From contig NZ_JH806632.1 in the NCBI RefSeq assembly GCF_000295095.1, forward strand, positions 902,951 to 940,703: a stretch of 37,753 nt of DNA. The letters are read 5' to 3'. The stretch is from Actinomyces timonensis DSM 23838 (GTDB lineage Bacteria > Actinomycetota > Actinomycetes > Actinomycetales > Actinomycetaceae). A program made the translations under genes and the position numbers. Position 1 is the stretch's first letter. Every line of letters starts with the position of its first letter. The notes under the pieces are model-generated. The model made no database searches, had not been told where the DNA came from, and was given only the letters and a program-made list of their open reading frames with translations. This document shows, piece by piece, positions 15,236-24,044 of this stretch.

Positions 15236-16024
15236 TCAGGCCCGGGGCTGACGGTTGGCCCAGTCCTGGGGCTCGAGGCGGCGGCCGGTGTAGAAGGGGG
15301 TGTCAACGCGCACGTGGAGGCGCGCCTCGGTGTAGCGCTGGCGGTGGAGGACCCCCTCGAGCCGATCGAGGGAGTCGGCCTCGAAGCCGAGGATCCACTC
15401 GTAGTCGCTCATCCCGAAGGCGGCGAGCGTCGACCCCTTGACGTCAGGGTACGCGGAGAACCCATTGCGGCCGTGGGCGGCCATGATGCGGCTGCGCTCC
15501 TCGTCGGGCAGGAGGTACCAGTCGTAGGAGCGCACGAAGGGGTAGACCATGCACCAGTCGCGCGGGGCCGTGCCCGCGAAGCAGGCGGGGACGTGGCGGC
15601 GGTTGAACTCGGCGGGGGTGTGCAGGCCCATGCAGGACCAGACCGGCTCCAGGTGGCGGCCGAGCGCGCTGGCCCGCAGCCGGTGGTAGGCGTCCTGGAG
15701 GCGCTCGGGGTCGTCGTCGAGCCACCAGATGAGCAGGTCGGCGTCCGAGCGCAGCCCGGCGACGTCGTACCAGCCGCGGGTCGTCACGCCCGTCCCCTCG
15801 ACGAAGCCGGCGGACTCGGCGACGATCCGCCCGCGCGCCGCGTCATCGGCGGGCAGGGGCGAGGCGAGGCGGAAGACGGCCCACAGCGCGTAGTGGTTGT
15901 GGTCGTTGATGGCGTCGAAATCCACGTCGACGGCGTCGCGCGGATCGTGGTGGGGGCGGCGCTCCTCGTCCTCGAAGCGGTGGATGCCAGGGCTGGCGGG
16001 AGTGGTCGCGGGGGTGTCGGTCAT
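15236..16024 (-). CDS. hemQ: Coproheme decarboxylase HemQ/ChdC
   Basis: The protein has 262 residues of the chlorite-dismutase-like superfamily. The actinobacterial HemQ pattern YPFVRSYDWYLLP gives the catalytic Tyr161, and MAAHGRNG gives the proximal heme ligand His184. It converts coproheme to heme b by two oxidative decarboxylations driven by peroxide, the last step of the coproporphyrin route. The ATG at 16024 overlaps the hemH stop (ATGA) and has AGGAGGAA upstream. Its presence next to hemH and hemG/Y implies that those enzymes act on coproporphyrin(ogen) rather than protoporphyrin. Confidence 0.95.
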   Translation of the reverse strand: MTDTPATTPASPGIHRFEDEERRPHHDPRDAVDVDFDAINDHNHYALWAVFRLASPLPADDAARGRIVAESAGFVEGTGVTTRGWYDVAGLRSDADLLIWWLDDDPERLQDAYHRLRASALGRHLEPVWSCMGLHTPAEFNRRHVPACFAGTAPRDWCMVYPFVRSYDWYLLPDEERSRIMAAHGRNGFSAYPDVKGSTLAAFGMSDYEWILGFEADSLDRLEGVLHRQRYTEARLHVRVDTPFYTGRRLEPQDWANRQPRA

Positions 16025-17475
16025 GATTCCTCCTCTGGATCGGGGGTAGGCAGGTGAGTGGAGTGGGGGTGGGCGCCGCCGACGGCGGGTCGGCAGCACT
16101 CGGGCGGGCAGACGGTGTGGAAGGGACCGGCGCCCGTCGTCGTGGTGGGGACGACGCTCTCGCCCCGGGCGACGGCGGCCCGCTCGGCCAGCAGGTCGAC
16201 GAGCGAGGCCACCAGCGCCGGATGCGTGCCCGCGGTGGCGGCGCGCGCGTAGGGCATGGCCAGGAGGTCGGCGGTCTCGCGCGCCTCAGTGTCCAGGTCG
16301 AAGACGACCTCCATGTGGTCGGCGATGAAGCCGATGGGGGCGACGATGATCCCGCCGGGCCTGCGGGGCAGCGCGGCCAGGGCCGTGATGCGGTCGTTGA
16401 TGTCGGGCTCGAGCCAGCGCGCCTGCGGCGGGCCCGAGCGCGAGCAGAACGCCAGGTCGACCGGCGGCGGCGACGCCATTCCCACTCTCTCGGCGACGGC
16501 GGGCAGCAGGACGCGCGCGAACCGCAGGTGCTGCTCGACGTAGCTGATCTCCGTGGACAGGTCCTCCGCCACCCCCGGCTCGCGGGCAGCGGGCGCGGGA
16601 AGGGCGGGGTGCTGGGGGGCGGGTGGCGTACTGGGTGCTGGGAGCGGGGCCCTGGTGGTCGCCGCCTCGGCTACCATCCGCGGCCCTCGTTCCTCGGGCC
16701 GCTCCCGCCAGCCCCGCCACGCCTTCGGCGGCGCCCCCCAGTGCCCCGCTTCTTCCTCCCGGGGACCCAGCGCCCCGCCCCCGGAGCTGGACGACGCATC
16801 CGGCGCGGAGCCGCGTTCCATGGAGGTGGGGATGGAGTGGGTGACGAGGACGAGGTGGACGGACTGCGCGGGGACGCCCTGGGCGGCGAGCTCGTCGTAG
16901 GCGGCGGCGATGGCGTCGGCGTTGGCCTGGAGCATGCCGGGCGTGTTGTAGAAGGGGCGGGTCTTGTCGACCACCAGGTGGACCGGCTCGCCCCCCGCTC
17001 CCCCGACGCGGGCGGCGGCGTCGGCCTCGACGCCCTGACCGGTGGCGCCGTCGGAGCCGGTGGCGAGCATGTCGAGGGCGGCGGCGAGATCCTCGCGGTA
17101 CTGGCGGCACCCGGAGTAGGACGCGTAGGCGGCGGTCGTCAGGGCGAGGACGCGGCGGGCACCGGCGTCGGCGAGCTCGCGCAGGGCCTCGGAGACAAAG
17201 GGGTGCCAGTTGCGGTTGCCGAGGACCACAGGGACGCGCGAGCCGCGCGCGGCGAGCTCGGCGCGCAGGGCAGTCAGGAGCTCGGCGTTGCGTGTGTTGA
17301 TCGGCGAGACGCCGTCGAAGCGCTGGTAGTGGACGGAGACCTCGGCGAGCCGGGAGTCGGGCACGCCCCGCCCGGCGGTGGCGTTGCGCATGAAGGGGAG
17401 GACGTCGTCGGGGCCCTGCGGGCCGCCGTAGGACAGGAGGAGGACGGCGTCGTAGGGGTCGAGGGGATCGGTCAT
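16021..17475 (-). CDS. hemH: Coproporphyrin ferrochelatase with a long internal insertion
   Basis: The protein has 484 residues, against roughly 340-380 in the family. Conserved parts are LLLSYGGPQGPDDV at the start, His213 in THSIPTSM, SRSGPPQARWLEPDIN, and Glu389 in IADHMEVVFDLDTEA. His213 and Glu389 are the metal-insertion residues. A Pro/Ala/Gly/Ser-rich stretch of about 85 residues (222-306) interrupts the chain just after the catalytic His, where relatives have a short linker. Cys123 (SGCRQYRED) and Cys456, Cys460 and Cys461 (CPPECC) match the [2Fe-2S] ligand pattern of actinobacterial ferrochelatases. The start overlaps the hemA stop and the end overlaps the hemQ start, so translation is coupled. 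Confidence 0.93.
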   Translation of the reverse strand: MTDPLDPYDAVLLLSYGGPQGPDDVLPFMRNATAGRGVPDSRLAEVSVHYQRFDGVSPINTRNAELLTALRAELAARGSRVPVVLGNRNWHPFVSEALRELADAGARRVLALTTAAYASYSGCRQYREDLAAALDMLATGSDGATGQGVEADAAARVGGAGGEPVHLVVDKTRPFYNTPGMLQANADAIAAAYDELAAQGVPAQSVHLVLVTHSIPTSMERGSAPDASSSSGGGALGPREEEAGHWGAPPKAWRGWRERPEERGPRMVAEAATTRAPLPAPSTPPAPQHPALPAPAAREPGVAEDLSTEISYVEQHLRFARVLLPAVAERVGMASPPPVDLAFCSRSGPPQARWLEPDINDRITALAALPRRPGGIIVAPIGFIADHMEVVFDLDTEARETADLLAMPYARAATAGTHPALVASLVDLLAERAAVARGESVVPTTTTGAGPFHTVCPPECCRPAVGGAHPHSTHLPTPDPEEES

Positions 17476-18899
17476 CGGGAACCTCCTGCGCGGCGGGCGG
17501 GCGAGTCGGCGCCGCCGATGGGCCCCAGGACCATGGGCAGCGCGGCGAGGTACTCCTGCGAGAGGCCTGCCTCCCCCGCGGCGCGGGCGGCCTGGCTGGG
17601 GGCGTGCATGAGGGCGGCGGCCAGGCGCTCGAGGGCTCGGACGGCGTCGTCGAGATCCACGCGGCCATCCACGGGGCGCAGGCGGACCGCCTCGCGCGCC
17701 ACCACCTCCTCGGCCTGGCCGCGCAGCGCCCGGATGACGGGGTCCATGCGGCGCCCGCCCACGAGCCGGTCGAGGGCGGCGGCCTCCTCGGCCACGATCC
17801 GCTCTGCGGCCTCCACCTGCGCGGTCTGGGCGGCGGGAACGGCCTGGCGGATGCGGGGCAGGTCGATGAGCAGGGCGCCGGGCGCATCGGCGACGCCGGG
17901 GTCGACGTCGCGGCTGAGGGCGAGGTCGAGGATGACGAGGGGGTGGGGCGGGGCCGACGGGCCGAGCGCCCCTGAGGCGCGGCGGGCCAGGGCGTCGTCG
18001 ATGAGCCCGCGGGTGATGACGGGGCTGCCCAGGCCCCGGCAGGTGATGACGAGGTCGGCGCTCGCGAGGCGCTCGGTCAGCTCGTGGGGGCCGACAACCT
18101 CCAGGCCCCGCTTGCGGGCGAAGGCGGCGGCGCGGTCGGGCCCGGCGGCGGATGAGGACTCCCGGCCCGGCTGGGCGGCCTGGTGATCGGAGTGGGAGTG
18201 GACGGCGATATCTCGCACGCCGCGCTCCCGCAGGGCGACGACGGTCGCCCCCGCGTAGGCGCCGGTTCCCACGACGACGACGCGCGCGCCCTCCAGGTCC
18301 GGCATGCGCTGGGAGGCCAGGCCGAGGCCGACGGCGACGAGGCTGCGGCCCGCCCCCGCCAGGGAGGTCTCCCGGGCGACGCGTCGCGACGCGGCCGAGG
18401 CCCTCTCGACGAGTCGGCACAGATCGGCCGAGGTGGTGCCCTCCTCGGCGGCACGGACGAGGGAGCGGCGGAGCTGGCCCGCGATCTCGCGCTCGCCGAC
18501 GACCATGGAGCGCAGGCCCGCGGCGGTGGCGATGAGCTCGCGGTAGGCGTCGGATCCGCAGGCGGTGCTGAGCCCGGCGGAGCCCTCGGGCATGCCCGCG
18601 CGGCGCTCCAGGAGGGCACTCGCCTCCCGCACGACGGGCGAGGAGGAGAGAGGGCGCCCGGGCTGGGCCGCGGCGCCCGGACCGGCCGCGCCGGCGTCCT
18701 CGCCGGCCCCGGCTGGGAGTTCACCGTCCTCGTCGAGGAGGATCGCGAGACGGTTGCAGGTGGCCAGGACGAGCACGCCGCGCAGTCCGGGGACGGCAGC
18801 GAGGAGGTCGGGGCCGAGGCGCCGAGGATTCGCCCCCAGGCGGGCGACGACGTCGAGGCCCTGGGAGAGATGGTCGGCTGAGATGAGATGAATCGTCAC
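17472..18899 (-). CDS. hemA: Glutamyl-tRNA reductase
   Basis: The protein has 475 residues. The catalytic Cys48 is in LATCNRLAI. SMVVGEREIAGQLRRSL is the family signature, and VVVVGTGAYAG starts the NADPH-binding domain. The C-terminal dimerisation helix is present. It reduces glutamyl-tRNA to glutamate-1-semialdehyde, the first committed step of tetrapyrrole synthesis. Ala/Gly-rich inserts occur near residues 58-86 and 235-250. The start is GTG at 18899. A near-perfect palindrome begins only one base upstream of it, so the ribosome site is absent or hidden and a leaderless or repressed start is likely. It is first in the leftward heme operon. Confidence 0.95.
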   Translation of the reverse strand: MTIHLISADHLSQGLDVVARLGANPRRLGPDLLAAVPGLRGVLVLATCNRLAILLDEDGELPAGAGEDAGAAGPGAAAQPGRPLSSSPVVREASALLERRAGMPEGSAGLSTACGSDAYRELIATAAGLRSMVVGEREIAGQLRRSLVRAAEEGTTSADLCRLVERASAASRRVARETSLAGAGRSLVAVGLGLASQRMPDLEGARVVVVGTGAYAGATVVALRERGVRDIAVHSHSDHQAAQPGRESSSAAGPDRAAAFARKRGLEVVGPHELTERLASADLVITCRGLGSPVITRGLIDDALARRASGALGPSAPPHPLVILDLALSRDVDPGVADAPGALLIDLPRIRQAVPAAQTAQVEAAERIVAEEAAALDRLVGGRRMDPVIRALRGQAEEVVAREAVRLRPVDGRVDLDDAVRALERLAAALMHAPSQAARAAGEAGLSQEYLAALPMVLGPIGGADSPARRAGGSR

Positions 18900-18900
18900 A

Positions 18901-18918
18901 GTGCTTGAATTGAAGCAC
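18901..18918. promoter_or_regulatory. 18-bp near palindrome abutting the hemA start
   Basis: GTGCTTGAATTGAAGCAC is an inverted repeat with eight of nine base pairs matching. It lies one base from the hemA start codon and 249 bases from hemE. The size and symmetry suit a dimeric MarR-type repressor, though none is encoded nearby. On the hemA transcript it could also form a small hairpin at the start codon. Confidence 0.45.
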
Positions 18919-19006
18919 CGTCACGGCCCGGCCCCCGCGCCCGGCCCCGAGATCACCGCCGAGTGGGACCGGAATCGTCGTGTCGGCACGTCAGAACCTG
19001 TTCGCG

Positions 19007-19144
19007 ACATTGCGTCATTTCTTATTTCTCGCGATATCGCGGCACTTATCCGCCTTTCCCGGAAGGAGCCTGGGGCATCGTCATGGAGCAGGCAAGGCCA
19101 CCCTCATCCAGGAAATCTCCAGTGGGCACATCGCGTCATTTCCT
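19007..19144 (+). repeat. Pair of 17-bp direct repeats in the hemE leader
   Basis: ACATTGCGTCATTTCTT (19007-19023) and ACATCGCGTCATTTCCT (19128-19144) agree at 15 of 17 positions and start 121 bases apart. The first overlaps the predicted -35 box and the second lies 22 bases before the hemE start. They could be paired binding sites or the ends of a local duplication. Confidence 0.5.
19010..19041 (+). promoter_or_regulatory. Candidate hemE operon promoter with a palindromic -10
   Basis: TTGCGT (19010-19015) and GATATC (19033-19038) are spaced by 17 bases, as in a sigma-70-type promoter. The -10 lies inside the perfect 12-bp palindrome CGCGATATCGCG (19030-19041). A repressor bound to the palindrome would block the promoter. 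The transcript would have a leader of about 120 bases before hemE. This is predicted from pattern only. Confidence 0.35.
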
Positions 19145-19166
19145 GAGCGGAGCAGCCATTTCCACA

Positions 19167-20513
19167 ATGGAAGCCTGTTTTAATTCGTCAGAAGGGGGAG
19201 CAGCCAGCGCCTCCCCCTCCACTCCGGCCGCGCCGCCGCCCACCGCCTCCCCGAGCGCGCCCCTGCCCCCGCTCCTCGCGGCCCTGGGCGGGCAGCGCCC
19301 CAGCCGCGCCCCTGTGTGGTTCATGCGCCAGGCCGGGCGCTCCCTGCCCGAGTACCGGGCGCTGCGCGAGCGCGAGGCGCGGGGCGCGGGCATGACGGGG
19401 ATGCTGGGGGCATGCCTCGATCCCGCCACCGCCGCCGAGGCGACCCTTCAGCCGGTGCGGCGCCACGGCGTCGACGCCGCGATCCTCTTCTCCGACATCA
19501 TGGTCCCCCTCGCCCTGGCCGGGGTCGGGGTGCGGATCGAGCCAGGGGTCGGGCCCGTCGTCGACCACCCCGTCCGCACACGCGCCGACGTCGCCGAGCT
19601 CACCGCCCACGCCCTGGGCGACTCGCCCCGCGGCCCCAGCGGGCTGGCGGCGATCGAGGAGGCCGTGCGCGCCGTCGTCGCCGAGCTCGGCGCGCCGGGG
19701 AGGCCAGGCGCGACGAACGGCCTGCCGGAGCGGGCACTGGCAGGCCTCGCGCACTCGCGCGGAGCGTGGGGGTGGACGCCGCTCATCGGCTTCGGCGGGG
19801 CGCCCTTCACCCTGGCCGCCTACCTCGTGGAGGGGCGGCCGAGCCGCGATCACCTGGCGGCGCGCACGCTCATGCGCTCCGACGCCGCCGCCTGGGACGC
19901 GCTGCTGGACTGGTGCGCGCGGGTGACGGGCGAGTTCATCGCCCTGCAGATCCGCGCCGGGGCCAGCGCCGCCCAGCTCTTCGACTCCTGGGCCGGGGCG
20001 CTCAGCCCCGAGGACTACCGCGAGCGGGTCGCCCCGCACTCGGCGCGCGCCCTGGAGATCGCGGGCCAGGCCCTCTCCCCCACGACGGGCGGCAGGGTGC
20101 CGCTCATCCACTTCGGGACCGGGACCGCCCGGATCCTCGCCGATATGCGCGCCGCCGGGGCCCACGCCGTCGGCGTGGATGACCGGACGAGCCTGGCCTG
20201 GGCCATCGAGGAGCTCGGCGGGCAGGGGGCATGCCCGGTGCAGGGCAACCTCGATCCGGCGCTCCTCGCGGCGCCGTGGTCGGTGCTCGAGAGCGCCATC
20301 GACGCCTGCCTGGAGGCCGGGCGGGCGGCGCCGGGGCATGTGCTCAACCTCGGGCACGGCGTCCCCCCGGCGACCGATCCGGGCGTGCTCACCCGTATCG
20401 TGGCGCGGGCGCACGGCGACGAGGCCTGGGAGCCCGTGGCCCTGGCCGGGTGGAACGGCTGGGTCGGCGCGCCGGGGTCGTCGGCGGCAGGCAGCGGGAG
20501 CGAGGAGGCGTGA
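19167..20513 (+). CDS. hemE: Uroporphyrinogen decarboxylase
   Basis: The protein has 448 residues from ATG 19167. After a disordered Ala/Pro/Ser segment the family signature [17 protein letters not shown] appears, followed by FSDIMVPL with the catalytic Asp, [22 protein letters not shown] and HFGTGT. It decarboxylates four acetate side chains of uroporphyrinogen III to give coproporphyrinogen III. An in-frame ATG at 19083 with GGAG upstream is an alternative start, but neither extension is conserved. It is the first gene of the rightward operon, and its stop overlaps the GTG of the next gene. Confidence 0.94.
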   Translation: MEACFNSSEGGAASASPSTPAAPPPTASPSAPLPPLLAALGGQRPSRAPVWFMRQAGRSLPEYRALREREARGAGMTGMLGACLDPATAAEATLQPVRRHGVDAAILFSDIMVPLALAGVGVRIEPGVGPVVDHPVRTRADVAELTAHALGDSPRGPSGLAAIEEAVRAVVAELGAPGRPGATNGLPERALAGLAHSRGAWGWTPLIGFGGAPFTLAAYLVEGRPSRDHLAARTLMRSDAAAWDALLDWCARVTGEFIALQIRAGASAAQLFDSWAGALSPEDYRERVAPHSARALEIAGQALSPTTGGRVPLIHFGTGTARILADMRAAGAHAVGVDDRTSLAWAIEELGGQGACPVQGNLDPALLAAPWSVLESAIDACLEAGRAAPGHVLNLGHGVPPATDPGVLTRIVARAHGDEAWEPVALAGWNGWVGAPGSSAAGSGSEEA

Positions 20514-22117
20514 GCGCGGCAGGGATCCCCGGAGCGCCCCCGGCGCGGGTGGACGCGCTCGTCGTCGGCGGGGGCATCGCGGGGCTCACCGCCGCCTGGG
20601 AGCTCAGCCGCGCGGGGCTGCGCCCCCTGCTCGTCGAGGCCCGCGGCTACACCGGCGGGCTCATCGCGGGAGGCCAGATCGGCGGGGTGGCGATGGACCT
20701 GGGCGCGGAGAGCGTCGTCCTGCGGGGCGGGGCCGTGACCACCATGCTCGACGCCCTCGGCCTTGAGGCCCTCGCCCATCGCGAGCGCCCGAGGCTCTTC
20801 CTGCCGCCCATGGCAGGCGACGGCGCGGCCTCCTCGCGCGGCTGGGGCCTCCATCCCTTCCTGCGCGATGCGATCCTCGGCATCCCCGCCGACCCGCTGG
20901 CCGACGACGCCCGCGCGCTCCTCGGGGAGGCGGGGGCCCGCAGCGCCGCCCGCGATGGGGAGATGACCGGCGGCATCGGCACCTCTCCCGGCGACCCGCG
21001 CGATCTCGCCTCGCTCGTGCGCGCCCGCATGGGCGAGGCCGTCCTCGACCGGCTGGTGCGCCCCATCGTCGCCGGTATCCATGCGAGCGATCCCGCGGTG
21101 CTCGACGCCGACGTCGTCGTGCCCGGTCTGCGCGCGGATGTCGCGCGCCTGGGCTCCCTCCAGGCGGCGATCCGCGCGCGCCTGGAGGAGCGGCGCTCCC
21201 GCCCGGCGGGGCGGCGCAGCGGCGAGGTCTGCGTCGTCGGCGGGATGCACAGGCTCACGGCGGCGCTGCGCGAGTCCATCGAGGCGGCGGGCGGGACGGT
21301 GCTCACCCGCTGGGGCGCCCAGGCGATGCGCCCCGAGGACGGCGCCGCTGGGGCCAGCGCCCATCAACCGGGCGCCTGGCGCGTGGCGCTGGCCCCCACA
21401 GGGCCTGGGGCGACGCCGTCGGACGAGCCCATCGCTGTGGGCGAGGCGCGCGAGGTCCTGGCGGACCGGGTGCTGCTGGCCTGCTCGGCGCGCGCCGCAC
21501 TGCGGCTCCTCACCGGGGTGCCGGGGCTCGACCCGGACGCTCTCGATATCGCCATCCCCTCCGGGGCGCCGATCGCGCGCATGACGATCGTCGCCCGCGC
21601 CCCGGGGCTGGCCGGGGCGCCCGTGGGCTCGGGGCTACTCGTGGCACCGGCGCCGTCGCCCGCCACGCCCTGCCCCGTCGGGGCGAAGGCGCTGTCGCAC
21701 CTGGACGCGAAGTGGCCGTGGATCGCCGAGGGGCTGCGCGACCGCCATGGGGACGGCGTGGCCGCACTGCGACTGTCCTACGGGCGGCCGGGCGAGCCCC
21801 GCCCCGAGCCCACGCTGGCGGGCGCGCTCGACGACATCGCCGCCCTGACCGGCGCACAAATCGATATCGACGACGTGTTTGACCACCGCCTCATCCGCTG
21901 GGATGGGACACTGCCACCTGCGACTCCCGACTACCGGCAGCGCACCGCGCGCCTGGAGGAGGCCCTCGCCGGAATCCCGGGCCTGAGCATCACGGGGGCC
22001 TGGGTGGCTGGCACGGGGATCGCTGCCGTCGTCGCCCACGCCCGCGAGCGCGCGGCGAAGATGGTCGGGCCGACCGGCGCCCAGAGCACTGGGCCCGGAG
22101 GAACAGAGGAGGATTGA
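20510..22117 (+). CDS. hemG: Coproporphyrinogen III oxidase (HemY/CgoX type)
   Basis: The protein has 535 residues and is an FAD flavoprotein. The dinucleotide-binding motif [19 protein letters not shown] lies at 18-36. The family motif [14 protein letters not shown] and the C-terminal [18 protein letters not shown], which contacts FAD, are present. In organisms with HemQ this enzyme (also called hemY or cgoX) oxidises coproporphyrinogen III to coproporphyrin III with oxygen. The GTG at 20510 overlaps the hemE stop, with GAGGAG in front. The Gly/Ala-rich loops near 105-160 and 270-300 are longer than usual. Confidence 0.92.
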   Translation: MSAAGIPGAPPARVDALVVGGGIAGLTAAWELSRAGLRPLLVEARGYTGGLIAGGQIGGVAMDLGAESVVLRGGAVTTMLDALGLEALAHRERPRLFLPPMAGDGAASSRGWGLHPFLRDAILGIPADPLADDARALLGEAGARSAARDGEMTGGIGTSPGDPRDLASLVRARMGEAVLDRLVRPIVAGIHASDPAVLDADVVVPGLRADVARLGSLQAAIRARLEERRSRPAGRRSGEVCVVGGMHRLTAALRESIEAAGGTVLTRWGAQAMRPEDGAAGASAHQPGAWRVALAPTGPGATPSDEPIAVGEAREVLADRVLLACSARAALRLLTGVPGLDPDALDIAIPSGAPIARMTIVARAPGLAGAPVGSGLLVAPAPSPATPCPVGAKALSHLDAKWPWIAEGLRDRHGDGVAALRLSYGRPGEPRPEPTLAGALDDIAALTGAQIDIDDVFDHRLIRWDGTLPPATPDYRQRTARLEEALAGIPGLSITGAWVAGTGIAAVVAHARERAAKMVGPTGAQSTGPGGTEED

Positions 22118-23139
22118 TGACATCCGCTATGCCCTCATCGAGGACGATCCGCTTGGGCACGCGCGCATCCGCGCTGGCCACAGCCCAGTCGGGAATGGTC
22201 GCCCGCGCGCTGGAGAGCGCCGCGACCGCCGCCGGCGAGCGGGTGCGGGTCGAGCTCGTGCCGGTGCGCACTCAGGGCGACGTCGACCCCTCCTCCCTGG
22301 CGAGCATGGGCGGGGTGGGGGCTTTCGCCGCCGCGCTGCGCATGGCGGTGCTCAACGGCCAGTGCGATGTGGCCGTCCACTCCTACAAGGACCTGCCGAC
22401 GGAGCCCGTGGACGGCTTGCGCGTGTGGGCGGTGCCCAAGCGGGACGACCCGTTCGACGCCTTGTGCGCCCGCAACGGCTGGGACGTCGACGACCTGCCG
22501 CGCAAGGCGCGGGTGGGGACGGGCTCGCCGCGCCGCGCCGCCCAGCTCCTCCTGCGCCGCCCTGATCTGCGGATCATCGACATCCGGGGCAACGTGCCGA
22601 CCCGCTTGTCGCGCGTCCTCGGGTCCCGGGTCTGGCCGGATGGGCCGCTCGGTGTAAGCCGGCCGGATCTCGACGGCGTTGTCGTGGCGATGGCGGGACT
22701 CATGCGACTGGGCCTGACGGGGTACGTCACCGAGCCCTTCGACGAGGAGACCATGCTGCCCGCCGCCGCCCAGGGCGCCCTCGCCGTGGAGGCGCGCATC
22801 GACGCCGACCCGCTCCTCACCTCCTTGCTGACCACCCTCGACCACCCTGAGACGCGGGCCGAGGTCGTCGCCGAGCGAGCCGTCATGGAGGGCCTGGAGG
22901 CAGGCTGCGCGGCGCCAGTCGGTGTGTACGCCCAGGTCACGGAGAGGGGCCTGGCCCTCGATGCCGCCGTCATCGCGGTCAATGGCACACAGGCGGTGCG
23001 CTCGCGCCTGCGGATTCCCGACATCAGCGGCGCAGAGGCCCTGGGGCATCGCATCGCCTCCGACCTGCTGGGATACGGCGCCGGCGACGTCGCCGACCTC
23101 CACGCCACGAAACCGCACCGGACTGAGGCCGGGCGGTGA
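22117..23139 (+). CDS. hemC: Porphobilinogen deaminase (hydroxymethylbilane synthase)
   Basis: The protein has 340 residues. IRLGTRASALATAQ is the N-terminal signature. VHSYKDLPTEP holds the catalytic Asp, RVGTGSPRRAAQL the substrate-binding Arg residues, and AGCAAPVGV gives Cys264, which binds the dipyrromethane cofactor. It joins four porphobilinogen units into hydroxymethylbilane. The ATG at 22117 shares one base with the upstream stop and follows AGAGGAGGA, so it is preferred to the TTG three bases earlier. The stop overlaps the hemD GTG. Confidence 0.95.
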   Translation: MTSAMPSSRTIRLGTRASALATAQSGMVARALESAATAAGERVRVELVPVRTQGDVDPSSLASMGGVGAFAAALRMAVLNGQCDVAVHSYKDLPTEPVDGLRVWAVPKRDDPFDALCARNGWDVDDLPRKARVGTGSPRRAAQLLLRRPDLRIIDIRGNVPTRLSRVLGSRVWPDGPLGVSRPDLDGVVVAMAGLMRLGLTGYVTEPFDEETMLPAAAQGALAVEARIDADPLLTSLLTTLDHPETRAEVVAERAVMEGLEAGCAAPVGVYAQVTERGLALDAAVIAVNGTQAVRSRLRIPDISGAEALGHRIASDLLGYGAGDVADLHATKPHRTEAGR

Positions 23140-24044
23140 CCCCACGCCTCGCAGCGGCGACGACGACCGGGCCACTGGCCGGGGCCCGCGTGTGGGTGAC
23201 CCGGCAGGTGGCGGAGGACCGGATCGCGGCGGCGCTGGAGGACGCTGGCGCCGAGGTCGTCGCCGCGGCGCTCACCGAGACCGTGCCGGGGGACCCGGCG
23301 GCGATCGCTGAGGCCGAGGCGCGGCTGGCGGCGGGCTGCTATGCCTGGGTGGTGCTCACGAGCGCGCGGACCCTGACCGTGATGGACCTGGCCGCCCTGC
23401 CCGCCTCGACGCATGTCGCGGTGGTCGGCCCGGCGACGGCGCGGGCGCTGGAGGAGGCCACCGGGAGGCGGCCCGATGCCGTCGCCGACGGCCAGGCTGC
23501 GGGCGTCCTGCGCGAGACGCCGCTCGCGAGCGGGCCGGAGCGCTCCGCCCACGGCGCGGAGGCAGCGGGCGCTGAGCCGAGCACGCGACTGCTCCTACCG
23601 GCCTCGGCGATCGCCGACCCCGCCCTGGCCGACGGGCTGCGAGCGGCCGGATGGCAGGTGGAGGCCGTGCCCGCCTACTCGACGCGGGCAGTCCCGGCCG
23701 ACTCCCTCCCGCCCGGGCTCATTCAGACCTGGCGATCCCCCGCTGGGGTGGGCGGCGGCTTCGACGCCGTCGTCCTGCTCTCGGGCTCGGGCGCCCGGGC
23801 GCTGCACGAGCTCCTGGGGCCTCCCCCCGAGCGGCCGGCGGGCGCGGGGCGCCGCACCGCCGTCGTCGCCCTCGGCCCCTCGACCGCCGCCGAGGCGGCA
23901 CGACTCGGGCTCGGGCCGGACGCCGTCGCCGAATCCCCCACCCCGAGCGGCGTCCTCAGCGCCGTCATGTCAGCCACCGCCGCCGTCACGGGCCCACGGC
24001 CCGCCAGCCCCCTGCACGCACCACCACCCGAGGAGCCCTCATGA
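23136..24044 (+). CDS. hemD: Uroporphyrinogen-III synthase
   Basis: The protein has 302 residues of the HEM4 family (PF02602), which is poorly conserved in sequence. [11 protein letters not shown] at the start, [46 protein letters not shown] and [16 protein letters not shown] are the recognisable segments of the two-lobed fold. It closes and inverts ring D of hydroxymethylbilane. The GTG start overlaps the hemC stop and the stop overlaps the hemB ATG. Both couplings support the assignment. Confidence 0.92.
   Translation: MTPRLAAATTTGPLAGARVWVTRQVAEDRIAAALEDAGAEVVAAALTETVPGDPAAIAEAEARLAAGCYAWVVLTSARTLTVMDLAALPASTHVAVVGPATARALEEATGRRPDAVADGQAAGVLRETPLASGPERSAHGAEAAGAEPSTRLLLPASAIADPALADGLRAAGWQVEAVPAYSTRAVPADSLPPGLIQTWRSPAGVGGGFDAVVLLSGSGARALHELLGPPPERPAGAGRRTAVVALGPSTAAEAARLGLGPDAVAESPTPSGVLSAVMSATAAVTGPRPASPLHAPPPEEPS

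Noticed and set aside
16555-16815. Frameshift or assembly error as the cause of the hemH insertion
   Set aside because: The reading frame is continuous and the family sequence resumes correctly after the insert, so it is translated in frame.
16054-18186. 710-residue plus-strand ORF opposite hemH and hemA
   Set aside because: It spans two clear enzymes in antisense and has shadow composition (Gly, Val, Arg and Asp repeats). It is not a gene.
18901-19146. Small ORF in the hemA-hemE intergenic region as a leader peptide
   Set aside because: It has no ribosome site and no run of regulatory codons, and overlaps the palindromes. It looks like chance.
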